Made by a program: the position numbers and the translations under genes. Positions 1-10,091 of a DNA stretch of 64,000 bases are shown here, in pieces. The first letter of the stretch is position 1. Each line of letters opens with the position of its first letter. The notes beneath the pieces were generated by a model. The model saw only the letters and a program-made list of their open reading frames with translations. It was not told the origin of the DNA and ran no database searches. This DNA comes from Orychophragmus violaceus. Its lineage: Eukaryota; Streptophyta; Magnoliopsida; Brassicales; Brassicaceae. The DNA is taken from positions 15,191,082 to 15,255,081 of the forward strand of contig CM058230.1 of NCBI GenBank assembly GCA_030180135.1. Reading direction: 5' to 3'.

Positions 1-110
1 GGTCAGTTTAGCATTTTAAGTCCTAAATGTTTGTTATCTTCAGCAGCAAAACAGAAACTAGGCCATTGTTATATATACACAACGATCACAATTCAGAAAC
101 TTTCTTACAG

Positions 111-1625
111 ATCGACGGAACAATAGTGGCACCAGACGACCCTAGCAACTGGGACCCAAAGTTACAAAGAATTTGGCTCGAGTTTTCGAAACTCGAAGGG
201 GTCGTGTTCAAAGGGAATGGAGTTATAGATGGTTCTGGCAGCAAATGGTGGGCTGCTTCTTGCAAGAAAAACAAATCTAATGTATAACCTCCCTATACTT
301 CATTAGCTTTCTTTAAACGTCAGAATCTTACACATCTTTCTTGTTCTCTTGCAGCCTTGCAAAAGTGCACCAACGGTAAGAAACCATTGCCTTTACCAGT
401 TTTTTTCTTCTTATTATTATTAATGGCTTCTTGTTTAGTTTGTTTCAACTAGCTTTTTGTTTTTCCTGCAGGCACTGACTATAGATTCTAGTTCAGGTGT
501 GCAAGTAAATGGCTTGACGATCCAGAACAGCCAGCAGATGAATTTCATTATTGCAAGGTCAGATTCAGTTCGAGTCTCCAAAGTTATGGTCTCTTCTCCA
601 GGAGATAGTCCCAACACTGATGGTATCCATATCACTGGATCTACCAATGTTGTCCTTCAAGACTGTAAAATCGGCACAGGTTTGTTAGTTTTTTCATTAA
701 CCAAAATATGCTTAGTCTCCAACTACGGATGTTCTAATCTCTTAGGATTGGATTAAACAGGGGATGATTGTGTCTCGATTGTGAATGCGAGCTCTAATAT
801 AAAGATGAAGAGGATCTATTGTGGACCTGGACATGGAATCAGGTATACATCATTAGGTTTCCAGATAACATCTGTTTCAAATCAAATTATAAGTCTTTGA
901 AATTTTGTCGCAGCATTGGAAGCCTTGGGAATAACAACTCAACAGGCATTGTAACAAACGTTGTGTTGGACACTGCGTTCTTGAGAGAGACAACTAATGG
1001 ACTAAGGATCAAAACATATCAGGTAATAACGAAAAACAGCCTCAATCTTTACTCTTATCAACTCATATTTAGTTCAATCCGCAGCAACCGTTTTCATTGT
1101 GTAACAGGGAGGTTCTGGTTACGTTCAAGATGTTCGATTCACAAACGTTGAGATGGAAGATGTCTCTAACCCTATACTCATTGATCAGTTCTACTGCGAT
1201 AGTCCAACTTCCTGTCAAAACCAGGTTTCTTTACTTACAATCATGATTATTCTATCAAAAACAAAACTCAAAGAAGCTCAGATATGTTTTCTTTCGAATT
1301 TGGTATAATGTAGACATCGGCTGTTAAAATCAGCCAGATAATGTACCGGAACATAACCGGAACAACCAAAAGTGAGAAAGCCATCAAATTTGCATGCAGT
1401 GACACAGTCCCATGCAGCCACATTGTCCTCAACAATGTGAATCTTGAAGGCAAAGACGGTCAAGTCGAAGCCTATTGTAACTCAGCAGAAGGTTTTGGGT
1501 ATGGAGTGATTCATCCGTCTGCTGATTGTCTGTACTCCCACGACGACAAGGGTTTGGACCAGAGTGACAAGTCAGGACCTGTTTTGGTAACGGATGAAGC
1601 TGATACTGGCCACGACGAGCTCTGA
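111..1625 (+). CDS. Polygalacturonase (GH28), 3' part, multi-exon
   Basis: Hydrolyses alpha-1,4-galacturonan (pectin) in the cell wall. Exons inferred from GT-AG borders and family alignment: 111-281, 355-375, 472-679, 761-842, 914-1022, 1108-1224 and 1314-1625 (stop 1623-1625). Upstream exons, including any signal peptide, lie outside the window. All four GH28 signatures are visible: NTDGIH, a DDC motif in the exon at 761, GHG spanning the 842/914 junction, and RIKTYQ before 1022. Several Cys pairs near the C-terminus are typical of the plant enzymes. The family resemblance is to the Arabidopsis At1g48100-like clade; that assignment is from memory. An odd point is that the protein ends in HDEL, a plant ER-retrieval signal. 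No frameshift or premature stop was found in the exons, so the gene looks functional. Confidence 0.9.
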
Positions 1626-2044
1626 TGGTGGTTATGTTTTAAGTGTTGTAGTGAGGGGTGATGATATGTGTAATATAGTTTTCTGAAGCATATGATACAG
1701 TAAACGAAAGCTTTTTATTTTTGATTTCTTTTAGTCAACCGTAAGATTGTTCTTTACAGCATTTGGCCACCTTTTGTATCATACAAGCACGTTTTTTCCA
1801 ACATTAATGTGAATGAAATTTAAACACATATTGATATTGAAAACATACTGTATAAGTGTCTTAAGTAAGTTAGGTATACATGTCTTAATTAATTTGCTCA
1901 TTATTTGCTATAGAGAATACATGATTATTCAACTAAAAATACTGATGTTGTTAATTGGTAGAGTTTAAAAATGCTTAAACTTGAAAGTTTCACTTTTTAT
2001 GAGTGAAATTGGACTGGTGCTAGTCCCACAAATTAAAAGAAAAA
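1626..2044. other. 3' flank of the polygalacturonase gene
   Basis: AT-rich 3' UTR and spacer. No gene or repeat was recognised here. Confidence 0.4.
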
Positions 2045-2077
2045 CTAGATTTTGACCCGCGCTTAAAAAGCGCGGGA
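2045..2077 (-). mobile_element. Helitron 3' terminus
   Basis: Read on the minus strand, a 9-bp stem with a 3-nt loop (stem arms 56-64 and 68-76 of the 2000s block) is followed a few bases later by CTAG and then T. This is the Helitron 3' signature: a GC hairpin, CTRR, and insertion before T. The element would extend to the right. No 5' TC end or Rep/Hel coding sequence was identified, so it is probably a non-autonomous copy whose body is part of the AT-rich DNA from 2078 to about 2870. Confidence 0.6.
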
Positions 2078-2870
2078 TTAATTTCTCTACAAATTTTAAT
2101 TTTTATTTATTTTATTATTAATAATTTAGATTTTTTAATTATACAAATTTAATTTTGTTTATAATTGTTAAACCTTCATTATAAAAAGTAGTTAATAATT
2201 TACATTTAAAAAATTATGTGTTATTTGGAAAATGATATATTAATTGGAATTAGTTAAACTTGGTTAATTTATTTTTCAACCCGTTTTTATAATAGTTTAA
2301 ATATTATGTAATTTAACGGAACAACCCGGTAAAAAATACAATCGTAAAAAAAATAGTTTTCTTACGAAATAAATAAATTTAAAATATTTTATAATATTTT
2401 GTTATAATATAAAAATAAATATTTATATTTGAAATAAAAGATAAAGAAAATATTAATTAAAGAATATTATCTTATATATACCAAAATAGTTGATGTTTAA
2501 TTTATTTAGTTATATTAATCAATTGATTTAATAGTTTCATATATAATTAATTAGGAAAGTAGAACCCATTATATTTAGTTTGTTTGGATACATGTTTAGT
2601 AATTGTCTTGTTTGGAAGCTTGGATAGTAGAGAAAATGTTATATTCCCTAATTACCCTTAATGAATATTAAAAACATCTTTAAATTTCTAATGGCATTCT
2701 TTGTAAATAACACATGAGCTAAATGTTAGTTTACAAAACACTCTATTTTTTTAATAGTATTGATAACTTTTGAGGATAGATAGGAACACATCAGGAACAC
2801 CAAAGGATGCAATTGAGATTGAAATGTTTTGATATGTTTGGCACGTGCGAAAACTCCTTTTCTACAATTA
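2078..2870. other. AT-rich DNA, probable Helitron body
   Basis: Very AT-rich, with long A/T runs and no credible ORF. It is probably the body of the Helitron ending at 2045, but its far end is unplaced. Confidence 0.35.
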
Positions 2871-2874
2871 TTAC

Positions 2875-3260
2875 GAGGAAAATTGCCTAAAAAACCCTCA
2901 ACTTTCTTGTTTAAGTCATTTTAAACACGAACTTTCGACTAGACCATTTATCTAAAGTTTTGTTGACTTTGGTTTTTAATCTCAAATTTATAGTTGACTG
3001 AGCTGTTTTAATATGGTGTTAACAAACCGTTAAAATCCGTTAACAGACCGTTAAGACAAAATTAATTTCCGTTTATAGCAATGAAACGACATTGATTTAA
3101 CATATTATTAAAAAGAATGAAAAAAATTGTCTAAAAACCCCTCAACTTTCTCGTTTAAGCTATTTTAAACACGGACTTTCAACTAAGCCATTTAAACCCT
3201 GAAATTTTGTTGACTTTAGTCTTTAATCCCAAACTTGTAGTGGACTGAGCTATTTAACAC
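2875..3260. repeat. Degenerate duplicated repeat unit, related to 15430-15830
   Basis: Two diverged direct copies of a unit of about 240 bp start at about 2880 and 3120. Each begins with a stretch like TTGCCTAAAAAACCCTCAAC and includes TTTGTTGACTTTGGTTTTTAAT. The same unit appears in reverse orientation, again twice, near 15430-15830. It is a dispersed repeat family; the class was not determined. Confidence 0.6.
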
Positions 3261-3476
3261 ACCGTTAACAGAGCGTCAATCCGGAACTCTCAAAATATAA
3301 AAAGTCTTTGACGTGGCTTGAACCCCGTTCGTATCTGAAAAACTCAGCCTTTTGCTATTGTGACACAAGTAACTTTCAACTACTAACACAAACATAACTA
3401 TTTATTAATTGTTTCGACGTGTTCTTAAAATAACTAAAGAAACAGTAAGTTGTGCGATTCGAACACAAGGATATTA

Positions 3477-4435
3477 GAGCATCTCCATCCCCACACTATT
3501 TTTCACACTAAACGCTATTTTAGAGTAAATTCTTCTCCAACTCCACACTATATCTCACATTAAAATAGTGTAAACCTATTTCTTACACTATTTTTAGCGT
3601 AAACCTATTTTTTACTCTATTTTAGTGTTAAAATTTTTTATTTATAAAATGGTCCTTTAAATTTTATTTTTTTATTTATATCTATAATAAATAATAAGTT
3701 TAATCATTATTAATTATAAAATTATTATTAAATTATTAAAAATACTGAAATACAAAAATACCAAAACTTAAAATAAACAACATGAAAAATATTCAAATTT
3801 AAGATAAACAACATAAATAAATACAACACACAAAATTATAACTTAATAATCCGGTAAGTCGCTTTCGATTCCTCCAAGATCGCTAAAGTACTGTCCGAAC
3901 GAAGTAGATGAAAGATCTCCCTGTTGATTTCGTCCTTGATCATTCCGCTTTTGTAAAATCCGTGTTTGCTCTGATTGAATATGTGCACGGATGATAATAT
4001 CCGATTCCAAGAGTTTCTTGGTCGATTTAGAAAAATCAAAGATAGAGAAGCTCATTTTTCACTTCGAAATGCGTTAATCGATCATTTGTGGGAAAAATAT
4101 AGTAAAAGTGATATTTAAACTAAAATCTATTATATTTTATTAATTTATATTATGTAATGTTATTTTTTATTTAATAAATGTTTAATTTAAATAATTTTAT
4201 AATGTATAAGTTATAATATTATAATTCTAGAAAATTTTGCAAAAAAAAATAAATAAGTGGGATTGAATTGTAAACTTTATAAATAAAAATATTAATAGTA
4301 AATAAAAATAGAATATAATTAGAATATTCCATTTTTAGTGTGGAAAATAGAATTGTACATTGGAGAGAAATCCAACTCTATTTTAGTGTCACACTATTTT
4401 AGTGTGAAATATAGTGTTTTACATTGGAGATGGTC
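3477..4435. mobile_element. Non-autonomous PIF/Harbinger-type element
   Basis: The terminal inverted repeats start GAGCATCTCCATC on the left and read GACCATCTCCAAT on the right (reverse complement). Both continue into matching CACTAT and TTTCACACTAAA tracts. The element is flanked by TTA at 3474-3476 and 4436-4438, the 3-bp TSD of this superfamily. Its 959 bp are AT-rich. A minus-strand ORF of about 70 codons (3843-4055) ends in LPDY and resembles the end of a Harbinger accessory ORF (weak), so this may be a deletion derivative of a larger element. Confidence 0.75.
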
Positions 4436-4438
4436 TTA

Positions 4439-5066
4439 GTAAAACAAAATTTATATATGAATATATGTAGAAATCACCCTAAACAAACTCTATTTAAGGC
4501 ATTGCAGTTTCACTTTGCAATAGTACTTTGAATTATATCTTGCATGTTTTTTTATATTTGCTATATTTATGTATCTTCTTGGTGATTATTTGAAATCAAT
4601 ATAAACACAAATTCATGTTTACATTTGCTATTACATCTTATTTTGTTAGTTTGGATTATAACGGTTTTTTGGTTATTCTCGGATAATTTGAGATCAATTT
4701 GATTTTAAAAAAGTCCAACTAATTGAAACCAAACCTAAACTAACCGAAGTAAATTGAAAACCCCAAACCCAAAATTCAAATTTAAACCAAACCCGATCCA
4801 ATATATATATAAATATTAAAATAGGTTTTATATTTCTAAACTGGAAAAATCTGAATAAGGTATTGAAAGTTTAATAGAAAGTAAATAATGGTTAGGTCTC
4901 CTCGCACTTGTAATAATGCCGTGCCACATGGGAGTGGAAGGAATGAGTCAATGCCTTTTAAGCCAATTATTTATTGGTCACAAAGAGTTGATAAAGTCCA
5001 CTGAAAATTCCACAGAGTTGACGCAAGACTTGCGAAGTTCAAGCTAGCTCTATAAAGGCACAAGCA
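4439..5066. other. Intergenic spacer
   Basis: AT-rich and without a credible ORF. Around 4690-4800 there is a low-complexity run rich in AAACC/AAACCC and an AT microsatellite. No gene was recognised. Confidence 0.4.
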
Positions 5067-5949
5067 TTAGACCAGGTCCATTGGAGTTTCTTAACTCCTT
5101 TTGGGCTCAGGTTCTTAGGTCCAAAAGCAAAAAAATAAAGGAATATTGGGTTTAATGGGAAGGATCGATCCTTAGCTTAGGATCTGAAGGACCCGTTTCT
5201 TACCACGTGGCGGCTCACAAGTGGTCAAAATATTTTTTTTTTCGGACCAAAAAATCTGATGGGGTCGACGTTTTTTGTTTCATTTTCTCATTTTCTCATT
5301 GTTTCTCTTCGAACCCGAGAGAGAAAGAGGGCGATTTTGAGGCGATTTCGAAGGGATTTCTTTGTTTCTCCTTTTTTTTTCACAAATCAGGTTCGAATCA
5401 TGTTTTTCGTTTGAGTATTAGCCATTAGAGGTTCTATTACTCGTTGTTTATCGATTTAGGAATCGATTTAGGGTTGGTTAGGGTTTCGGATCATGTCCGA
5501 TTTAGGGTTCTTGAGTGATTTAGGGTTAGGTTGGTTTTGTGGTTCGATTCTGTTACTTTGATGTGTGATTCTCTTCGGTTGTCTTTGTAATTTCAATATC
5601 GTTTCATAAAACTAGTGGTTGACCGATTTAGGGATCTTCATCTCTCTGTGTCCTCTTTGATTTGTGGTGTTAATGTTTGGCTCTTGGCTCTTGAATTGGA
5701 AAGCTTAATGCTTGGCTCTTGTAGATGTAAACTAGTGGTACAATATCGTTTCCGATTGATTGAGATTGGTGAAGATATGTATGAGTTTAATTCTGATTTC
5801 CGATTTCGATCAAACTTTTCTCTCTGCCCGCGGATTATCTTCTTCATTGCTTTACTTCATAGATGATGGCTATATCTTCTTCCTTTTCCCTGTATTTTTG
5901 AAAGTTACTTTCATTTATTGATATGATTTATCTTTCTTTGATTTATCAG

Positions 5950-6715
5950 AATTGCCAGAAACTGTACAACTCAGGTTCGTGGTCGTCATTTCGTATCTAG
6001 TTATGCTGTTATCCAATGTATATGTATTGATGTATATTTTGTGTATTGTTAGATTGGAAGCAGGCTCAATTCCTCTAGGAATTATGCAGCAAAAGACATA
6101 AGGTTCGGTGTTGAGGCTCGGGCTTTAATGCTTAGAGGTGTCGAGGAGCTTGCTGATGCAGTTAAAGTCACTATGGGACCCAAGGTATAAACTTTCGTTT
6201 CAGATTGTTTTTGTTCAAGAGATTAATATTGTTAAATGAATCTAGTTAACGAGAAGAAGATGTCACGCCCTAGTTTATCATCAATTGTCTGTTTTTATTA
6301 CTCTCACAGTGTCTATTTTCAAATTTCCATGTCCTTTTAAGGGTCGTAATGTCATCATCGAACAAAGCTGGGGTGCACCAAAGGTGACAAAGGATGGTGT
6401 TACTGTTGCCAAGAGCATTGAGTTTAAGGACAGAGTCAAGAACGTTGGTGCTAGTCTTGTCAAACAGGTTGCTAACGCCACAAATGATGTAGCTGGTGAT
6501 GGTAAGGATTCCCTTTCGTTGCATTTAAGCGTTTTCTATTTATTTATTTTTTGTTATATGTTTTTTTTCTTGCTTACCATGCCTTGTTAAAAATTTAATT
6601 TGCATGGATTGATGTAATTGCTATCACATTATAGGTTTGTGCTGTGAAGGCCCCTGGTTTTGGAGAAACCCGAAAGGCCAATTTACAAGATCTAGCTATC
6701 CTCACCGGAGCTCAG
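5950..6715 (+). pseudogene. Captured, rearranged mitochondrial HSP60 (CPN60) gene fragment
   Basis: HSP60 is the mitochondrial matrix chaperonin. Four exon-like blocks with intact splice signals are visible: 5950-5974, 6053-6184, 6342-6501 and 6635-6715. The first three encode the presequence end (SRNYAAKDIRFG) and the N-terminal equatorial domain (TMGPKGRN, APKVTKDGVTVAKSIEF, ending VAGDG just before the ATP-site TT). The fourth encodes VCAVKAPGFGETRKANLQDL, which lies about 200 residues further on in the family. The intervening exons and everything after are missing. Joining block three to block four also breaks the reading frame, so no chaperonin can be made. It lies inside the Harbinger borders. 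The 5300-5950 DNA may be the captured 5' UTR and first intron (inference). Confidence 0.85.
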
Positions 6716-7220
6716 GCAAGCCCATATTCCTATTTGACTATATGCGTAGACAATCACCACTCACACTACCAGGAGGGTTGCTAACCTTGAGAAGACAACT
6801 AATTGTCTAAAGGACCAAACAAACTATAATCATAACTATTAACTAAAGGACTAAATATTTACTGTCTGTTTTTAAACAGAACTAACATAATCTGATAAAT
6901 GTCTCAGAAATAAATCCTTTTCTAACTAATTAAGAACTATTAGCTAAGTATACTTTAATGCCTCTTAACTCCCAATTGTTTTCCAACTGTTATGACATGA
7001 TATGTCTTAAATGGTTGTTAAATGATGTGAGCTGAATTGTTGCGGGTTAAATGTTTGGTGGTTAGGAATAACAAAGGGTGTTGCTTTCATTGATTGCAAC
7101 ACTAGTTAATAAATATAGACTGTTAAGGAGACCAACGAGTCTGAAACACTTTCCTAGTACAAAGGGTGTTGCTTTCCTAGTCTGAAAACACTTTCCTAAT
7201 CAAATCTGAAACACCACCGA

Positions 7221-8009
7221 ATGGATTTTTCTAGTACAAACTCCTTTGATTCCAATGGTTTTGTTGGTCTCCTTAATAGCCAAACGATAGAACTAGATTC
7301 CACAGAGATCCCTCGGTTTAGCAGCCAAACCTCAGAAGAGTCTAGTGTAAAAGAGAGGCGTAAATGGTCGCCCAAAGAGGATGTAATCCTCATTGGTGCG
7401 TGGTTGAACACCAGCAAAGACCCCATTGTTGGTAATGAGCAGAAGGCTGGTGCTTTTTGGAGGAGGATTGTTGAATATTACAATTCTAGTCCCTTGTTGG
7501 TTGGAGCTCAGCCTAGAGAGCTTGGTCAGTGCAAGCAAAGGTGGCAGAGGCTGAATGACCAGGTCTGTAAATTTGTTGGGTGCTACAATGCTGCTGTGAA
7601 GGAGCAATCAAGTGGCCAAAACGACAATGACGTGATGAAAGCAGCCCTAGACATCTTCTATAATGATTACAAGTACAAGTTTTCCCTAGAGCACGCGTGG
7701 AGGGAGCTAAGACATGACCAAAAGTGGAGCTCCACAGTCATAAGCAGAGATGTTGAGAAGGAGAAACGCAAACTTGCTGTGGAGGTTGATGTGGAAGAAG
7801 TGGATAGACCTATGGGAGTTAAGGCCGCAAAGGCTGCTAAGAGAAGAAAAGGTGGAAAAGAGGAGGCCCTTGAGCACTTACAAAGCATGTTGGAATTCAA
7901 AGAGAAGCTAAACAAGCAACAATTGCTTGATCGTTTACTCTCTAAGTCAGAACCACTTTCTGATATTGAAATGACTCTTAAAAATAAGTTAATTAGTGAG
8001 ATGTTATGA
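7221..8009 (+). CDS. Harbinger ORF1, Myb-like DNA-binding accessory protein
   Basis: A 262-residue, single-exon, intact ORF. In characterised PIF/Harbinger elements the ORF1 protein binds subterminal DNA and recruits the transposase to the nucleus. Residues about 47-120 form the Myb/trihelix-like domain, with Trp-rich spacing from RRKWSPKEDVILIGAWLN through FWRRIVEYYN to CKQRWQRLND. The C-terminal third is basic and then helical, like the NAM-associated C-terminal region typical of plant ORF1 proteins. It sits 494 bp upstream of the transposase in the same orientation. It should not be annotated as a host transcription factor. Confidence 0.85.
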   Translation: MDFSSTNSFDSNGFVGLLNSQTIELDSTEIPRFSSQTSEESSVKERRKWSPKEDVILIGAWLNTSKDPIVGNEQKAGAFWRRIVEYYNSSPLLVGAQPRELGQCKQRWQRLNDQVCKFVGCYNAAVKEQSSGQNDNDVMKAALDIFYNDYKYKFSLEHAWRELRHDQKWSSTVISRDVEKEKRKLAVEVDVEEVDRPMGVKAAKAAKRRKGGKEEALEHLQSMLEFKEKLNKQQLLDRLLSKSEPLSDIEMTLKNKLISEML

Positions 8010-8127
8010 GCTAATAGTTGGTAAGTTTAGTGTATGTCTTTTAAGAGTTATTAGATTTGGTGGTATATGTTACTAACTGTTGGTTATTTTTGGCTGCAGG
8101 GGACATCCAAAGACATGTGATCATCAA

Positions 8128-8290
8128 GTGGGAGTGAACTTCTGTTGTTATTTTGTAGTTGTCTTGTATGTCTAAGTCACGGGTGTGAACTTCAGTTGTT
8201 ATTTTGTTGTTGTCTTGTATGTTTAAGTCACGGGTCTGAACTTCTGTTGTTATTTTGTAGTTGTCTTGTATTGGCATTTCTATGTTTAAG
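8128..8290 (+). repeat. Tandem repeat between the Harbinger ORFs
   Basis: About three imperfect copies of a unit of 50-60 bp containing GAACTTCTGTTGTTATTTTG and TTGTCTTGTATG followed by AAGTCACGGGT. They lie in the spacer between ORF1 and the transposase. Further downstream, TTCAGTCTCTCTT and AAGATCTTTA are also locally repeated. Function unknown. Confidence 0.7.
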
Positions 8291-8503
8291 TCACGGGTTT
8301 GCTGATACTCTATCTATTTAAGAATGGATCTTTATGTTAATGTATTCAGTCTCACTTTTTTTGTTAAGACACAAAGATCTTTACGTATTCAGTCTCTCTT
8401 TTTTTGTTAAGAAACGAGGATTCTGTTAACATCTTTTTTCAAAGATCTTTATGTATCCAATCTCTCTTCTTTATTAAGAAACAAGGATCACAACTTATCC
8501 AAT

Positions 8504-9802
8504 ATGTCGGGTTCATCAGCAAATAATTTTGATGATTACTTAAATGAGGCTTTCCAAGAGAGATTTGAGCAACATTTTGAAGAAACGTTCAACGATATTT
8601 TAGAGGGTCAAACAACGAAGGCGAAGAAACGTGCATTCATTGAACGAAATCGCGAAGAAGGGCACCATCGCTTATGGAACGACTATTTCAGTGAGGATCC
8701 AACATATCCGCCTCGCATATTCAGACGCCGTTTTCGAATGAACAAATCATTGTTCATGCGTGTTGTTGATCGCCTTTCTGATGAAATTCCATACTTTCAA
8801 CATAGAAGAGATGCAGCGGGAAGGTTCGGGCTATCTGGTCTACAAAAATGTACAGCAGCAATTCGTATGATGGGTTACGGTGTTGCGGGTGACGCTACTG
8901 ACGAATATCTACGACTAGGTGCATCTACTGCTCTTTTATGTTTGGAAAATTTTACTGCAGGGATTATACAGTTGTTTGGAGATGAGTATCTAAGGAGACC
9001 TACGCCAGAAGATCTTCAACGACTACTCGACATTGGAGAAGTACGCGGGTTTCCTGGTATGATCGGAAGCATCGACTGTATGCATTGGGAGTGGAAAAAC
9101 TGTCCAACGGCATGGAAAGGGCAGTATACACGTGGTTCAGGAAAGCCGACAATCGTCCTAGAGGCTGTTGCATCACAAGATTTGTGGATATGGCACGCAT
9201 TTTTTGGACCTCCAGGCACCTTAAACGATATTAATGTTCTAGATCGGTCACCTGTTTTTGATGACATTTTACAAGGCCGAGCTCCAAAAGTGAATTACGT
9301 GGTCAACAGACACAAGTATGATATGGCATACTACCTCACAGACGGTATTTATCCAAAATGGGCAACCTTTATCCAGTCCATACCACTGCCTCAAGGCGAT
9401 AAAGCAGAGCTATTTGCTGAACGACAAGAAGCCGCCCGCAAAGATGTCGAACGGGCCTTTGGAGTATTGCAAGCTAGATTTGCTATTGTAAAAAAACCGG
9501 CTCTTCTTTGGGACAAGGAAAAAATAGGGAAGGTTATGAGATCATGCATCATACTGCACAATATGATAGTAGAAGACGAACGAGAAGGATATACTCAGTA
9601 CGATATATCTGAATTCTTGGAAGGCGACGGCGAATCAAGCAGAAGTTCACAGGTGGATTTCTCGTATTCTACAGACATGCCTTCAAATATCGGTAATATG
9701 CTTGGCATTCGGAATCAAGTTCGTGATCAGAGGATACATCATCGTTTGAAAGCTGATTTGGTCGAGAATATATGGCAAAAATTTGGCCATCTTGAAAGAT
9801 AA
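8504..9802 (+). CDS. PIF/Harbinger transposase (DDE_Tnp_4)
   Basis: A 432-residue intact ORF. It cuts and re-inserts the element at TWA targets. Visible features in order: an acidic N-terminus with DDYLNEAF; a helix-turn-helix-like region around residues 100-130 (GLSGLQKCTAAIRMMGYG); the first catalytic Asp in GFPGMIGSIDCMHW; the second in PPGTLNDINVLDRS; and the catalytic Glu in ARKDVERAFGVLQARF. The C-terminal RSCIILHNMIVEDE is the usual family ending. All three catalytic residues are present. With intact ORF1 and good TIRs, the element could still be active. Confidence 0.92.
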   Translation: MSGSSANNFDDYLNEAFQERFEQHFEETFNDILEGQTTKAKKRAFIERNREEGHHRLWNDYFSEDPTYPPRIFRRRFRMNKSLFMRVVDRLSDEIPYFQHRRDAAGRFGLSGLQKCTAAIRMMGYGVAGDATDEYLRLGASTALLCLENFTAGIIQLFGDEYLRRPTPEDLQRLLDIGEVRGFPGMIGSIDCMHWEWKNCPTAWKGQYTRGSGKPTIVLEAVASQDLWIWHAFFGPPGTLNDINVLDRSPVFDDILQGRAPKVNYVVNRHKYDMAYYLTDGIYPKWATFIQSIPLPQGDKAELFAERQEAARKDVERAFGVLQARFAIVKKPALLWDKEKIGKVMRSCIILHNMIVEDEREGYTQYDISEFLEGDGESSRSSQVDFSYSTDMPSNIGNMLGIRNQVRDQRIHHRLKADLVENIWQKFGHLER

Positions 9803-10008
9803 ATATTGTATGTTTAAAAAAAATTAAAAAAAAAAAATTTAAATAAAACTATTTAATAATATATATTTTAATTTTAAGAAACTCAGACGGGTAACACCAA
9901 TGGAGCTGTTAAAAGATCAGAGGTTCTTAACTATTACTAAATATCAAAAGAACTATTAAAAAATTGCTAAGACACCCACATTGGATAACACCAATGTGGA
10001 TGCTCTTA

Positions 10009-10090
10009 TACACAACTTGTACCACACAAACCTTTTAAAAAAAAAAGCATTATACACAACTTGTACCACACAAACCTTTTTTAAAAAAGA
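10009..10090 (+). repeat. Tandem duplication in the 5' region of the receptor-like protein gene
   Basis: A block of about 42 bp containing ACACAACTTGTACCACACAA plus an A-rich tail occurs twice in tandem between the Harbinger border and the receptor-like protein ATG at 10092. It lies in the probable 5' UTR or core promoter. Confidence 0.8.
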
Positions 10091-10091
10091 T

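Larger units (their letters stand above)
5070..10005 (+). mobile_element. Complete PIF/Harbinger transposon with captured HSP60 fragments
   Basis: The 4,936-bp element is flanked by TTA at 5067-5069 and 10006-10008. The ends are imperfect inverted repeats: GACCAGGTCCATTGGAG on the left and GAGCATCCACATTGGTG (reverse complement) on the right. Subterminal GGTTCTTA motifs occur at both ends. It carries the two standard ORFs, a Myb-like accessory protein (7221-8009) and a DDE transposase (8504-9802), both open, so it may be autonomous. Between the left end and ORF1 it holds about 1.9 kb unrelated to Harbinger, including rearranged exons of a mitochondrial HSP60 gene. The right end lies 87 bp upstream of a receptor-like protein start codon. 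Confidence 0.85.

Noticed and set aside
5950..6715. Functional mitochondrial HSP60 gene
   Set aside because: Middle and C-terminal exons are missing, the last two blocks do not join in frame, and the fragment lies within Harbinger borders.
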